In this document: positions 1 to 11,300 of the stretch, piece after piece
How positions within the stretch are numbered: the first letter of the stretch is position 1
Layout: each line of letters opens with the position of its first letter
Source of the DNA: Hemileia vastatrix
Lineage: Eukaryota; Basidiomycota; Pucciniomycetes; Pucciniales; Zaghouaniaceae
Direction: 5' to 3'
DNA length: 64,000 nt
Assembly: GCA_030280995.1 (NCBI GenBank)
Contig: JASXTE010000002.1
Span: forward strand, 8,386,183-8,450,182
The notes under the pieces: model-generated
Told to the model about the DNA's origin: nothing
Database searches by the model: none
What the model saw: only the letters and a program-made list of their open reading frames with translations
Translations under genes and position numbers: made by a program

Positions 1-1525
1 GAGTAAGGGTTCAATTTGTTGGCGGCAGTTTGAGCACTAGAATTCTTTTCCTTAGAGTAAGGGTTCACTTTGTTATTGGCATTGTCAGGATTAGCCCTCA
101 ATTGGCTCTGAATGCTACTTTTCGCCTTAGTAGCAGCTGCTCTTCTAGAAGCATTAACATTGTATTCGCCAGCCATACAGCTAACCTCCACCTGGGCAAC
201 AGTCGCCAGCTCTGAACCACCAAAAGAAGTAGAAAATGTGGCTTTACTGACCTCTTTCTCTTTACCGTTGTCAGCTTTTCCACCATTACCATTACCATTT
301 TTGCGACCCTTGGCATTAACATCTTCATCTGTCACCTCTTCAAATCTGGCTCTCTTTCAGCCGTTAAACTTCTTCTGACCAAATCAGAAGGAGACTGTCC
401 ATCACTGGGCTTGATGAACAAACCATCAGGAAATTTATAAACTTTACCATCAAATAAAACTCGCCCAGCATCCATATCCTTATCAAGAGCAAAACAAACT
501 GTTGCTCTGTGCCCCCTCCTATTACAATAGGAGCACACCTTTGGCTCATAGTAGCCACCTCTATATCCATTACCACCATTCCCACCATTTCTACCATTGC
601 CTGGGAAGCGGTCACCGTTTTTATTGCCATTATAATTTCGACTTTCATACCCTCTAGACTGATAAGAAGTTGACGTCGACGAAGAAGCGATTGGGGCCTT
701 ATTGGCCTTCTGGGTTTCTTGAACAAATATTTTTGATTGTTTTGTTAAATTGGCCAAATGATCGACCATCTTATTATCTACATTGCCCTCCACTTTAGCA
801 GCAGGTAATCCCATTTGTGCCTTCTTGGCCTCCTGGGCTTTCACCATAATATGGTTGTTTTCAGCCAAAACTTCGCTAACCTTGCTAACATATTGAGTGC
901 ATGACTCTTGATATTTGTCCAACGCCAATAACTTTAGATGGGCTTGAATGTTGTCCTTGATAACCTCCAGAGCCGGCAGTTTCTGCTCACCATTAGGCAG
1001 TTCCTTCATCAAATCTTTTCTTGAAAGATCCTTCAAGACGTCCTTACAAATATCCCTGCTGCATGCTGTCCAAAACAAATCTTTTGCTTGATTCTCATGC
1101 ACTAACTCATCCACCAATATGAGATATTCCACCACTTCATCAAACTGAACACAGAGCTTTTTGAAGTCAGCCATAGAAGAAACTCCACCTTTTGCTTGCC
1201 AGTCTCCAACAATTTTATTGAGGTCCATCATAGTAAACCTAACACCCCATCTATCAACCATAGCTTTAGAAAGCTTAACCCAATCCTTGTCCTTAAATGC
1301 CTGCATAGCAATAACCTCTTTTTCCACCTCCCTATCAGCAATAAAAAACCTAACTTGCTTCACCATATCCACATGAGAAGCACCATCAACAGCAGCAGCA
1401 GCTTCATACCTGCTAATGAACCATTTAACATCCTCCCCATCAAACTTTGGGCCATCCCAAGAAACAATCCTAACAGAGGGAGTAAGAGGGTTAGAAGATC
1501 CAGAAGCAACAGCAGAAGAAGACAT
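1..1525 (-). pseudogene. Family A Ty3/gypsy Gag, beginning of polyprotein (cut by window edge)
   Basis: Structural Gag protein of an LTR retrotransposon, expected to form the cytoplasmic virus-like particle. The frame opens at an ATG at 1525 and runs 397 codons to 332. It shows a capsid-like segment (SWDGPKFDGEDVKWF near residue 20) and a CX2CX4HX4C zinc knuckle (CSYCNRRGHRATVC, residues about 331-344). Beyond about position 340 the homologous reading continues in another frame toward position 1 (RFEEVTDEDV, then a Lys/Asn-rich linker), so a frameshift lies near 340. It is clearly homologous to the family B Gag at 27610-29992, which has the same knuckle and the VRFTM and VDRWG motifs. The linker at 1-80 holds a tandem repeat, AGAGTAAGGGTTCA. 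Protease and pol lie off the window. Family assignment is sure; functionality is doubtful because of the frameshift. Confidence 0.85.
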
Positions 1526-1680
1526 CCCAATATTTAATGAAAAGAGTTAACAATTGATAAAATAACAAGCCTCTTGCAGGCCAATAACAAAAATCCAATT
1601 AGAGTTCCAGAAAATAAGCCTCTTGCAGGCTAAGAACATTCTTGATCCAAGTAAGGCTTTAAAGAAAGCTAGAGAAATCG

Positions 1681-1699
1681 AACCCCATGTTGGGCGCCA
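1681..1699 (-). other. tRNA primer-binding site, family A element
   Basis: On the minus strand this reads TGGCGCCCAACATGGGGTT, four bases (TAGT) inside the 5' LTR. The TGGCGCCCAACGTGGGG type of site is the complement of a tRNA-Lys 3' end used by several retroviruses. The family B site at 27524 is nearly the same and also sits four bases from its LTR. This fixes the element's direction as minus. Confidence 0.75.
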
Positions 1700-1703
1700 A
1701 CTA

Positions 1704-2779
1704 TGGTAAGGTAAACTCTTACAGTCGCCTTGCTGTAAGCAGAATCCGGAGGAGATGTGTGGATTTAGCTGAAAACCCCGTCCTTCCAATAAAAAATAAC
1801 AAAATCGGAATTCTAAATCACTAAGCTAACCAGTCTACTTGGATCTGATTGATAAAAAATAATGAAACTCTGATATGTTTAAAGCTTATTGAGATTTAAG
1901 TAAAAGTGGCTGTTGAGAAAGAAATACTGATAACAACAATTAAGGTGTACCAGTGAAAGATCTGAAAAGATTGACTTTTATGTTTTTATAATAATTTAAA
2001 TTTTTATGAGACAGCAATAATCAAGTCCCAGTGGTGAAGACCTTTCTAAAGATACCCTGTATGAAGTGTGATTTAAATTGTTGAGTAGTATTTCTAAAAT
2101 GTTATATATAAATTATAAAGTTATAAGGGTATTACAATTTTATTTAATTTGTTGAGTAATAAAAATGAGACCGTGGTGGTTAAAGATTAAGCTGTATGAT
2201 GAATCCCCCCCTCAATTTCGAGTTTGAGAGCGCTTAAGTATTCCTTGTCACGTGCCTAAGTTTTCCCCTCCAGAGCTCTTCCAGAGTCAATCCAGAGCCC
2301 ATACAGAGCCCGTACGGAGTCCGTCCGGACTTCTGGACTCAATTAGAACCTTAAAAACTATAATAAAAAATCTAGAAAAATTACACATAATAGAGCTACT
2401 TCCCCTTTATATTCCAAACTAATTTTCGTAGTCTGCGCAGCTCTAATTACCCCGTGAAAATTCATCAAAGTTAAGTAATTTTCTGAAAACGTAAATATTT
2501 CTATAAAACTTTAAATTTCATTTAAAAATATAAGAAAAATAGTAAAAATTCTGGAAAAATTTCCCAAGGTTCTTGAGTGACTTGAATTGATACTAATAAA
2601 CCTTTAAGACCGTAAAAATAAGTTTTCTCTGTAAAATAAATTGTTTTTGTGTAGGCGTTTTCTCGTGACCAATTTCTTCATATTTAAAACTCAAAAAAAT
2701 TAAATAAAACCCTTTTATATAAAAATAATAACACCAATCTTGCACGCTGTAATAACTCCATTTACGTACTTAGGTGCCA
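1704..2779 (-). repeat. 5' LTR of the family A element (LTR-A)
   Basis: About 1,076 bp, bounded by TGG...CCA inverted ends and followed on the element strand by the primer-binding site and gag. The same sequence recurs as a solo LTR at 43007-44125, which sets both ends. It includes a GC-rich block at 2270-2340 built from repeats of CGGAGTCCGTA in otherwise AT-rich DNA; the block is longer in the solo copy. Exact ends are uncertain by a few bases, because the bases TACTAAA follow both copies and could belong to the LTR. Confidence 0.8.
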
Positions 2780-2887
2780 TACTAAACTTTAGGCTACCAC
2801 ACCGGATGAGTTCTGGCTGTGCTCCAGAGGGAAAAAGGGAACGTGACTGATTATTATGCATAAATGGCTGTAGACTCAAAATTATTC

Positions 2888-3378
2888 AAGAGGGGGGTGC
2901 AATAATAGAACAGATTATAACAACCATTATATATATTTTTCTTTTGTTAACAAAATAATTAATTATTTATAATACCCTTATAAAATAAAAATTTACATAA
3001 CACTTCAAATATTTTACTCAACAACTCTTAAACATTAACATAGGGGGTATCATTAGAAAGGTCTCATCTCCAGGGACTCATTTATAGTATCTGTTCTCCA
3101 AAAATATTAAAATATTAAAACATTAAAGCTTCTTTCTTTTAAAATACTGTATCTGGTGTAACTTTATTGTTGCATTTCAGTTTTTTTGCACAGAAGAACC
3201 GCTCAATCATTCTAATAAGCGTTAATTAGACAGAGTTTCATTCTTTATTATTATTAAGTAGACTTTTAAGCTTATTGATCTAAAAAACTCACAAATTCAT
3301 TTAGAGGGACAGGGTTTTCTCTGATTATCCAACTCCTTTGGATTCTGCTTACAGCAAGAGGACTGTAAGAGTCTACCT
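2888..3378 (+). repeat. Relic of LTR-A in opposite orientation, truncated
   Basis: Diverged copy of the last ~490 bp of LTR-A, reading on the plus strand. Shared landmarks are GGATTCTGCTTACAGCAAG, CAGAGTTTCATT and an AAAGGTCTCAT block, all matching the reverse complement of 1720-2200. With the LTR at 1704-2779 it forms a close inverted pair around a ~110-bp spacer. It ends at CTACCTACA and passes directly into family-B-like LTR sequence. Confidence 0.65.
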
Positions 3379-3822
3379 ACACCGGAGGTGATATCCTTGT
3401 TCCTCACTCAGTTTTCACTGTTTTCCGGCCACAATTGGCTGTGTTTGTTGAAAGTTTAGTTCTTCATTTAGCCCAACTTTGGCAACTGTTTTCTCTGGGG
3501 TAGTTTTGCAAGCTATATTAAGTATTATTGCGGTCTCTGGTGTGGATTTTCAACCTACATCAAGTATCATTTCTTTCTCTGGTGTGGAAATTGGTCTACA
3601 TTTCAGTTCTTTGGTTTGGTAGTCTGTCTGGAGACTACTTTCTTCGCTGATAAGGCAAACAAGTGTATTGGAAAAGGAGCTTTTAAACAACTGGAACCAA
3701 TTTACTGTAGCAGGTAAATCTCATTATATTTTTCAAAAAGGACAGGGGATTTTATTGCTGGATTTTCTTCAAATCCCTTGGTCAAGGCCTATAGCTAGTA
3801 CTATAGGATTGTCTACACCACT
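3379..3822 (+). repeat. Relic of the 3' part of LTR-B
   Basis: Starts at CCGGAGGTGAT and runs to ATAGGATTGTCTACA, matching the last ~440 bp of the family B LTRs (27086-27519 and 39129-39562) in plus orientation, with moderate divergence. The usual TG start is missing: the relic is fused to the LTR-A relic at a shared CCGGA, suggesting recombination or template switching. Its right end abuts the truncated family D pol, so it probably marks the event that removed the rest of that element. Confidence 0.7.
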
Positions 3823-5711
3823 AGAGTAATTTTCCCAGTGGCTGGTCCATACTCCAATCTCTTCAAAAGAATATCTTTTCCTACAATACTTTTCAACAAC
3901 TTAATAACTCATCACATTTCTCTGTCCAATCCCATACAACATCTTTTCTTGTTAAGTGCCTTAAATGTGAAGACAAGAAGCAAAATCTCAAATAAACATT
4001 CTTACATATGTAGAAAAGCCTAAGAACCCTCTAGCTTTGATTGTATTTCTTGGTCTTGGCCATGTAAGTACCATATTCTTCTGCTTTTCAGAAATAATCC
4101 TCCCTTCCTTGCATACTAAATGTCCCACTATATCTGGCGCTGGAACACAAGAAGAAAGCTTGGATCCAGAGATTGTTGATCCTGCCTCCTCTATCCTTAA
4201 TAGCACTCTTTCTAGAGTAATTGCATATTTCCAAAAAAACCTTCTAATATACAGATTCTCCTCTAACACTTCCCCATCATAATCAGTGGCTGGTCCTTTT
4301 ATATGGCCATCATCAATGAAAATTCCCACATTTTCTCAAATTTCATCCTGAAATATCCACATCATCTGTGCTTGATATACCGCCACAGAATTAGTTACGC
4401 CTTGTGGTAACCTTTTCAACCTGAAGTGTCCCAGTGGTGTTTCAAATGTCGTAATGGGTCTGGATGATTCCTCAAATTAGCGCTCATCGTATCCTCCCAT
4501 AATATCACCTAAACCATAACATGCACATCTGGTAAAAGAATCCACAAACTCCTCTGGCGTTGGTAGCATTTCTGCATCCTTCACCATAATCTTGTTCATC
4601 TCCCTAAGATCATGAACAAGCCTTAATTTACCATTATTTTTAACAAAACAAAACACTGGACTTGAATAACTAGACATAGACTGTTCATACAAGCCAGAAC
4701 TTACTCTTTCCCTAATTAATTCCATATACTCTTCTCTTATAGCCGCTGGTATTGGAAAAGCCTTCTTCTGCCTCTGCGCAAGAGTTATAACTGGAACAAC
4801 ATAAGGTTTACCATAAGGGTGTTTTAATAAACCTCTTTCCTATTCTGAAAACGCAATAACCTTCTCCTTTAGAACCATAAAATTCAACAATAACTTCTTT
4901 TCTTCCTAAGATAACCAATCCTCTGGTCCAAAATAACCCATCTGAAGCTTTTCCATTGTGATTCTATTAGCAGGCACAAATTAAGGTGGAAAATTTGTTA
5001 AATGAGTATCATAAGGATTCCTAGACAGCGCCTGCCTCTGCAAAGGAGGATTCAAATCTGGAACTGGTACATTTACTGGTTTAATCTTGACAGATACTGG
5101 TTTATACTTTGATGCAAAACAGCTCTTGCTGCTTCCTTTGTTACTTAAAGTCAAACCCTTTCTAATGTAACTACGGGTTGCACCTAAATCTTATTTTGGT
5201 CTTTTCTTCTTAATATAAGTATAAAAAAATCCTTAATCAAAGAAAGCAGAAAGCTTAGGTATAATAAATTTTACTGTAGTATTCCCAAGACACCTATAAA
5301 GTACCACTTTACGTATCCCTTCTTGTTGTACTGACTGGTCACTATCCTGGTTCCTTTCATCCTGGGAGATATTAACACCTAAAATGCCAGTCCCTAATGA
5401 AAATTTTGGCGCCTTCCTGGAACTCTCCCTATCTCATCATCTGAGACTTCCTCATAAAACTCTCTTTCTCTCTCTAATTGCACAGCTCCACAGTACTTAG
5501 TTTCCCACCCACCATCCTTAGGCGCTACTAAGACTGCTGTTACTGGAGCACCATCATCACCAATAATCCTTATTCCAATAGTCTTATTCAAACAATAATT
5601 GATAGTTTCAGAATAATCGATTAAAAATGGCATGCCTAAAACTGGTTTAACTTCACCCATTGGAACATAAAAATGTATATCCCTCGTCGCTCCTGCAACT
5701 CTAGTGCATAC
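3823..5711 (-). pseudogene. Family D Ty3/gypsy protease-RT, distal part, truncated
   Basis: Continuation of the family D polyprotein from 14080-16078, interrupted by C1. From 5711 downwards it gives the second half of the aspartic protease (DIHFYVPMGEVKPVLGMPFL), a broken linker, then RT fragments: RERVSSGLYEQSMSSYSSPV and VHDLREMNKI (4725-4477), and GIFIDDGHIKGP with WPRPRNT..RGFLG (4329-3988). A trace of the RNase H start lies near 3880. RT is of the same FIDDG type as family B. Many stops and shifts break it. The frame is continuous across the C1 target site (EEYV|CTRVAG), which proves the two halves were one gene. The end at 3823 is a truncation. Confidence 0.85.
5707..5711. repeat. Target-site duplication CATAC, left of C1
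   Basis: CATAC lies immediately left of the C1 LTR start and is repeated at 14080-14084. This 5-bp duplication is the mark of integrase-mediated insertion and fixes the ends of C1. Confidence 0.9.
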
Positions 5712-6519
5712 TGACACCGGACAACCTACCCACAAGGTTGAGGGTGTTCCTGGGAAAGTGAGATGGAGGAAGGAGTTTAGAGATTTCTACAAAGTACAGA
5801 GGAAACACTCAAGGAAGTGATTCTAAGATGAGTTGAATGAAATGCTGTTTCTTCTAGATATGTTCGGTAAGAATCTTAATATAATTTAAAGGTAATATCA
5901 ATATTCCTAGGATCTCACAAAGTTTTTGAAACTAAATAATCAAAAATTTAAGATTTAGAAATTATTACCAAGAAAATAATAAAATGTACAATAATAATGA
6001 TTTAATCTGAAGCTTTACCACTATTAACTATATATACGTTTTATAATTTGATTCTAAAGAATGTCAAACCAAAATCCCATCCCTTTTATATCCACTACTC
6101 CTCCTTGCATTGACCTCATGCCCATCCATCATTCCGCACACCACAGACCTCCAAAAAACACCTGTTAGACCTGGACCCTCCTCACTAACATCCGTTAACC
6201 CCTTGACCCTCCACTAACCATCCCGTCCATGCTCACTACCCCTGTTAATAACCCACAGACACACAATAAACCTTTAAAATATCATTGCATTGGCCATTGC
6301 GCTGTGCGTTTCCTATCAAAGAAAAAGACTGAACACACTATTGAGAGATTAACTAATTTAGATTGAAAGTTTTAGATTAGCGCGGTTGAATAGTGAGTAC
6401 ACAAAGGAAAGTTTCAGTTTCTATGTATAATTTCTTCTTAGCTTTGAAAATGGATTTAAACCTTGTTATTATTGATTTAATGGGCTTCTTTTACCTTGAG
6501 TTTCATGTGGTGCGTGACA
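5712..6519 (-). repeat. 3' LTR of C1
   Basis: 808-bp direct repeat of 13272-14079. On the plus strand it runs from TGACACCGG to GTGACA. It differs from the 5' copy by scattered substitutions, so insertion is not recent. The start of the antisense gene lies about 97 bp to its right. Confidence 0.92.
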
Positions 6520-6529
6520 GATGCCCGGG

Positions 6530-6535
6530 TATAAG
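6530..6535 (+). promoter_or_regulatory. TATA box of the antisense gene of C1
   Basis: GGGTATAAG lies 10 bp outside the 3' LTR and 86 bp upstream of the antisense ATG (6616). In C2 the equivalent GGGTATAAAA is 87 bp upstream of its ATG. The bases after it (ATTGAGC.TGAGA...CCCACACT) are also conserved between copies. This fits a dedicated core promoter for the antisense gene; the role is inferred from position and conservation. Confidence 0.6.
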
Positions 6536-6615
6536 ACACAAGCTCGATTGAGCGTGAGAACACATTCTTCCCACACTATAATTTTTCTTTACTTCTTCTT
6601 TAAAAATTTATTATT

Positions 6616-7571
6616 ATGTCTAAATGCCCCACTACCATTCCCACGCCTCCACATCCTAAAGCTGATGGCAGTATTTTTACTTGCCAATATACCCACTCTT
6701 GCACGGCTTGTGCATTTATGGAGTATTTCTGTGTTGAAAGAAAGGCCGCTTAAGGACCTTGCCGGAAATGCAAATTTTGTTGCTGGAGACGGGTTACCTG
6801 TGATTCCCTTAAGAAAAACGGTGATATCAAGAGGAGGTTTACAGGGAATAAGTACTTGGTGATCCCTAAGACCAAAGAGGTGGTTGAAGATATTTGGAAT
6901 GTATCCGTCGGGGATGATCAATTGGTGGAAGAAGAGGAAAATGAGGTCAAAGATACCATGGTGACTTGGGTAGCCCAGGCCACAGGTGGAAAGTGAGGGG
7001 TAGAAGAAGAGGTGTATGAACTAGTTGAAGAGGATGAGGATGAGGTTACCATCTCAAACTGTCCTCCGAAACAACAAAGGATGATCATTGAGGATGATGA
7101 TGAGGAGTAGAAGGGAGTGACAATAGAGGTCACTCCAAAGCTGTTTTTAGAACCCGATCCTGTTTTTGAGGTGACTTTTACCTTTTTCTTGTTTCAAGTT
7201 TTTTAATTTACACTGATGACTATATGTTATAATTTTAGAATTCAGATGTCATTGAAGGAGCTCCGATTGTGGGAGCTATTCCATTGCTGCCAATCGAGGC
7301 CAGTCAACCAGCAGTTGATTTGAAGGAGGAGGATGAGGAAGCCCTTGACCAGGTGTGGTCGAAGAATCCTCGGCAGGGTCGACGAGTTCAATTCGTCAAA
7401 AACTCAAGTGACAAGATCAAAAAGATTGTCAATGCCCCCTCCTTCAATGTGGCAGAAGAGTTACTTGAAATTGGACAGGAGAAGGTATTTTAAAAATGCA
7501 GAAAGGAAATAAGGGTGGTGTTGGAGAAAATAAAGAAATTAGTTTGGGAGAAAATGCAGGAGAAAATTTGA
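6616..7571 (+). pseudogene. C1 antisense gene: Zn2Cys6-like zinc-cluster protein, degenerate
   Basis: Gene on the strand opposite C1 gag-pol. Exon 1 (6616-7170) begins with ATG and encodes a cysteine cluster (CTAC, then ..FC, then KCKFC and VTCD) with spacing CX2CX6CX12CX2CX6C, followed by an acidic stretch (VEEEVYELVEEDEDEV). A 68-nt intron (7171-7238, CACTGATGAC branch-like, TTTTAG acceptor) joins in phase to exon 2 (7239 on: NSDVIEGAPIVGAIP, then a Lys-rich tail), ending at TGA 7569-7571. In-frame stops (TAA after VERKAA, TGA after ATGGK, TAG after DDDEE, TAA at 7491) kill it. The C2 copy at 41954-42899 has the same exons. Role unknown; a DNA- or RNA-binding regulator is plausible. Confidence 0.75.
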
Positions 7572-8395
7572 AATGGGTAGAGAAAAAAGAAAACAGGGAA
7601 GGAAAAAAAGTATAAAGCAAATGTAAATTGTGTATTTTTTATTCTATTGTTTTTGTTATTTTAAATGAAATTTAATTATATGTTTTATAAGATTTTTAAA
7701 GAGAAAAAAAAGAAAGAAAAAAAATATTTGAATAATAATTTTTTTTTTAAATTTTGAAAGAAGAAAAGAAAGAATATTTAACTGAGGAAATTTTAGATTT
7801 TAAAATAAAAAAAAATTTTAAGTAAAAAAAATAATGGTTGATTAAAAATTTAGGTTTTATGTTTTAAATGAAAATTTAATGAGAAAAAAGAAAAAGAAAA
7901 ATTTTATTCCTAAAAATTTATTTGAGGTATTTTTTAGGAATATTGGTTATTTGAAGAGAAAGGAAAAAAATAGTATTGAAGAAAAGAATTTGAAAGAAAA
8001 AAGTAATTTGTTTGAAGATTTTTAAAAGAGAGATTTAAAGGTTGAAGTGAAGTTTGAAAAATGTTGTTGTATTGAGTTCGTGAAAAATTTTGATAATCCG
8101 AAGAAAAAGAAATGAGGAAATATAAATTGTCTTTTGAAAAAGAAAGAAAATTAAAGGAATTATTGATTTTTAAGATTTTATTTTAATGAATTTTTCAAGA
8201 CTTTGTTTTTGTTATTTTATTTTTTTAATTTTATTTAATTTAGTTTTATTTATTTTTAAAGAAGGTTGAAAAAACTTTTTGAAAGAGAAGAAGAAAAAAA
8301 AAGAGTAAGGATTTTTAGAAGAGAAGAAGTTTTAAGAATTTTAAGAAAAGAAAAGAAAAGAGAAGAGAAGAGAAGAAAAACAAAAATAAAAGAGA
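7572..8395. other. Purine-rich low-complexity spacer of C1
   Basis: About 820 bp, almost only A, G and T on the plus strand (runs of GAAAAAAAAGAAAG, GAAGAGAAGAGAAG). No gene is seen. The equivalent stretch in C2 (41111-41953) has the same strand bias, so it is an inherited part of the element lying between the convergent ends of pol and the antisense gene. Confidence 0.6.
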
Positions 8396-11300
8396 GTTTT
8401 AAGGTTTTGATTTTAAAGGATATTTAAGGTGAAAAGATTTTAGGAGATCAGGGGTGTTCGAAACATTGATGGCTAATTCCCAGGATATTTTGTCTGAGTC
8501 ATTTAGGAAGCCTTCCCATTCCACAAGGTATTGAATTTTCCCCTTGCACATTCTTGAATCAAGGATATGGCTTACTTCCCACTCTAGATGGTTTCTACTT
8601 CGACCGGTTCTGGAGGAGGTTGGTTCCTGCCCGGCTATATTTCTTGAGCCAGTTACAGGAGAGATACGTGGAAAAAAGGGTGAATATACTGTCATTTAGA
8701 AGGTAGCTTGAGTCGAAATGCAGTTTTAGAGACTTTGGAGTATATTTTGAATGGTCCCAAGTGCTTTTCAGCCAGTTTCTTAGATGGTCCAGTTGTTTGA
8801 ATGTTTTGTGCGTCAAGCCATACTTTGTTGCCTGGTTTAAAGGTAGGAGAAGATTTTTGATGTTTGTAGGCCTGCTCCTTGTACCTTTGAATTGATAATT
8901 CCAAGTTTGATTTAAGTTCTTCTTGTAGTCGTGATATGGTTCAAAGATAATATTCTGCAGGATGACTAGTTCCTACATGGATTTAGTTGAATCGAGGATG
9001 TCTTCTATAAACAGTTTCAAAAGGAGATTGTCCTGTCGAAGAATGAGTCAAGTTATTATAAGCAAATTCAGACAATGGTAACCATGTGGTCCAATCATCT
9101 TGTTGATAACTGACATACATTTGGAGGTATTTCTCAAGGATTTGATTGACCCTTTTGGTTTGCCCATTGGTTTTAGGATGATAGGCCGTGGAGAGATTCC
9201 TTTTAATATTGAGTTTTTGACACAATTGAGTCCATAATGTGGATAAAAAAATGAGCCTCTATCTGAAATAATATCATTAGGTAAGACATGCTTGGAAAAT
9301 ATGTGTTCTAGAAACAATTTTGACAAATCTTCTGCTGTAGAAGTAGTAGTGGTTTTTATGAAAATCTATATACTATTACTAATATAGCATCAAAATAATT
9401 AGAAAGAAGAAGTTGAGAAATAAAATCCATTGATAAAGATTCCCAAGGTTTACAGGGAATAGGAAGTGGTTGAAGTAACCCATGCTTCCAGTAATGGGGA
9501 GCCTTATTCCTATTACATTTGTAACAAGATCTTATATAGGCCTTGATCTCTCTGGTCATTCCTGGCCAGAAAAAATCCCTTGCTATTAACTAGTAGGTTT
9601 TATCAACACCAAAATGACCAGCTAATGGAGAATCATGTCTACTATTGAAAATACATAATTTTATTTCATTGTTGTCAGGTATGACTACTTTACCTTTGAA
9701 GACTAATAGACCTGATTCAATACTAAATCTTTTGGCCCCTTTCTTTGAGATTATTTTGTCTTTTAACCCTAAACAATAATTGTCCTTCGACTCAGCTTCA
9801 AGGATGTTGGATAGTGGATTTTGAAAAGATTGAATTGTCATTGAATTGAGTTGATGAGTTGTTAACATTGATTCGTTGAAGATTGATTTCAAATTTTTTG
9901 TGTTCATGTCAGAAAATGTGTCCCCCCGCTGTCAGTAAAAGTCATCCCAATGTGACAGGATATCTGGGACAATACAGCTCTTACCTGGGCGATAGGAATT
10001 AGAAAATTGAAATTCAGACAGAAATTCAGCCCACCTGGCCTGACTCCTGGTTAACACTTTTAAAGACATAAAGTATTTCAAAGAATTATGGTCAGTCAGG
10101 ATCTGAAAAGGACTATCTAGGCTGAGAAGAAAAGAGCGCCATTTGTTAAGACAATGAATGATAGCTAATAGCTCTTTGTCATGAATTTCATAATTTAATT
10201 CTGCCACAATGAGTTTGCAGGACTCAAAAGCAGCAGGATGAAACCATTTTGATTCAGGATTGAATTGAGAGATGACCCCTTCAATAGCATAATTGCTAGT
10301 GTCTGTCTTGACTATTGTTGAAGCAGAAGGATAAAAATGACAAAGAATTGGAGCTGTGGTGAACGCAGTATTCAATGCTTTGAATTCCTTTTGTGCTGTA
10401 GAAGTAAAAAAAATGGATATCTTTTCTAAGAAGAGAAGTAAGATTGGAAATAGTTTTAGAGTAACCTTTAATAAATCTTCTATAGAAATTGGCAAAACCC
10501 AAAAATCCTTGGAGGGATTTAATGGTTTTGGGCTCAGGCCATTACAGGACTTTTTGTACTTTTTTTCATCCATGACTAAACCATCAGTGGACAATTTAAA
10601 CCCCAAAAAATCAATAGATTTAAGATGGAATTTGGATTTATTGTGCTTGGCGTAGAGACTGTGATCCCAAAGGCAAATAGAACCAGTCAAACATGATGAA
10701 TATGTTTATCGAGTGTCTTTGAGAAAATTTGAATATTTTCTGAATATACAACAACAAATTGTTCAACAACATCTTGAAAGATTTCATTAACAAAAGTTTG
10801 TAAAGTAGATTGTGTGTTACACAATCCAAAAGGCATGACTAAGTATTCAAAACTACCAAATCTAGTGCGCATTGCATTCAGTGGTTCATGACCTTCCGCA
10901 ATGCAAATAAGATTATAAGCGCCTCTAAGTTCAATTTTAGAAAAGAAATTAGAACCATCGAAAAGGGTAAGAAGAAATGACATAGGGGTAACAGGATATG
11001 CATTCTTTTTAGTGACTGTGTTGAGATTTCTATGGTCAACACACAACCTAAGGCTACCATCCTTTTTCTTTAAAAAATGAACAGGGGATCTGGTTGGAGA
11101 TTTACTGGCTCTGATGAAACCTTTGGCCAAATTCTCTGCAATGCGGTCTCTAAGAACTTGAGATTTGTCCTTTGACAAAGAATAGACAGGACCTGCGGAG
11201 GTACTGAACCTATTAACTCTATTTGATGGTCATAGGGTTGATGAGGTAGTAACTTATTGGCCTTGCGGATTGAGAAAAAATTAAGGAAATTGTGATAGAT

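Noticed and set aside
7269..7493. Stand-alone 74-residue gene
   Set aside because: It is exon 2 of the C1 antisense gene: the same exon, behind the same intron, exists in C2.
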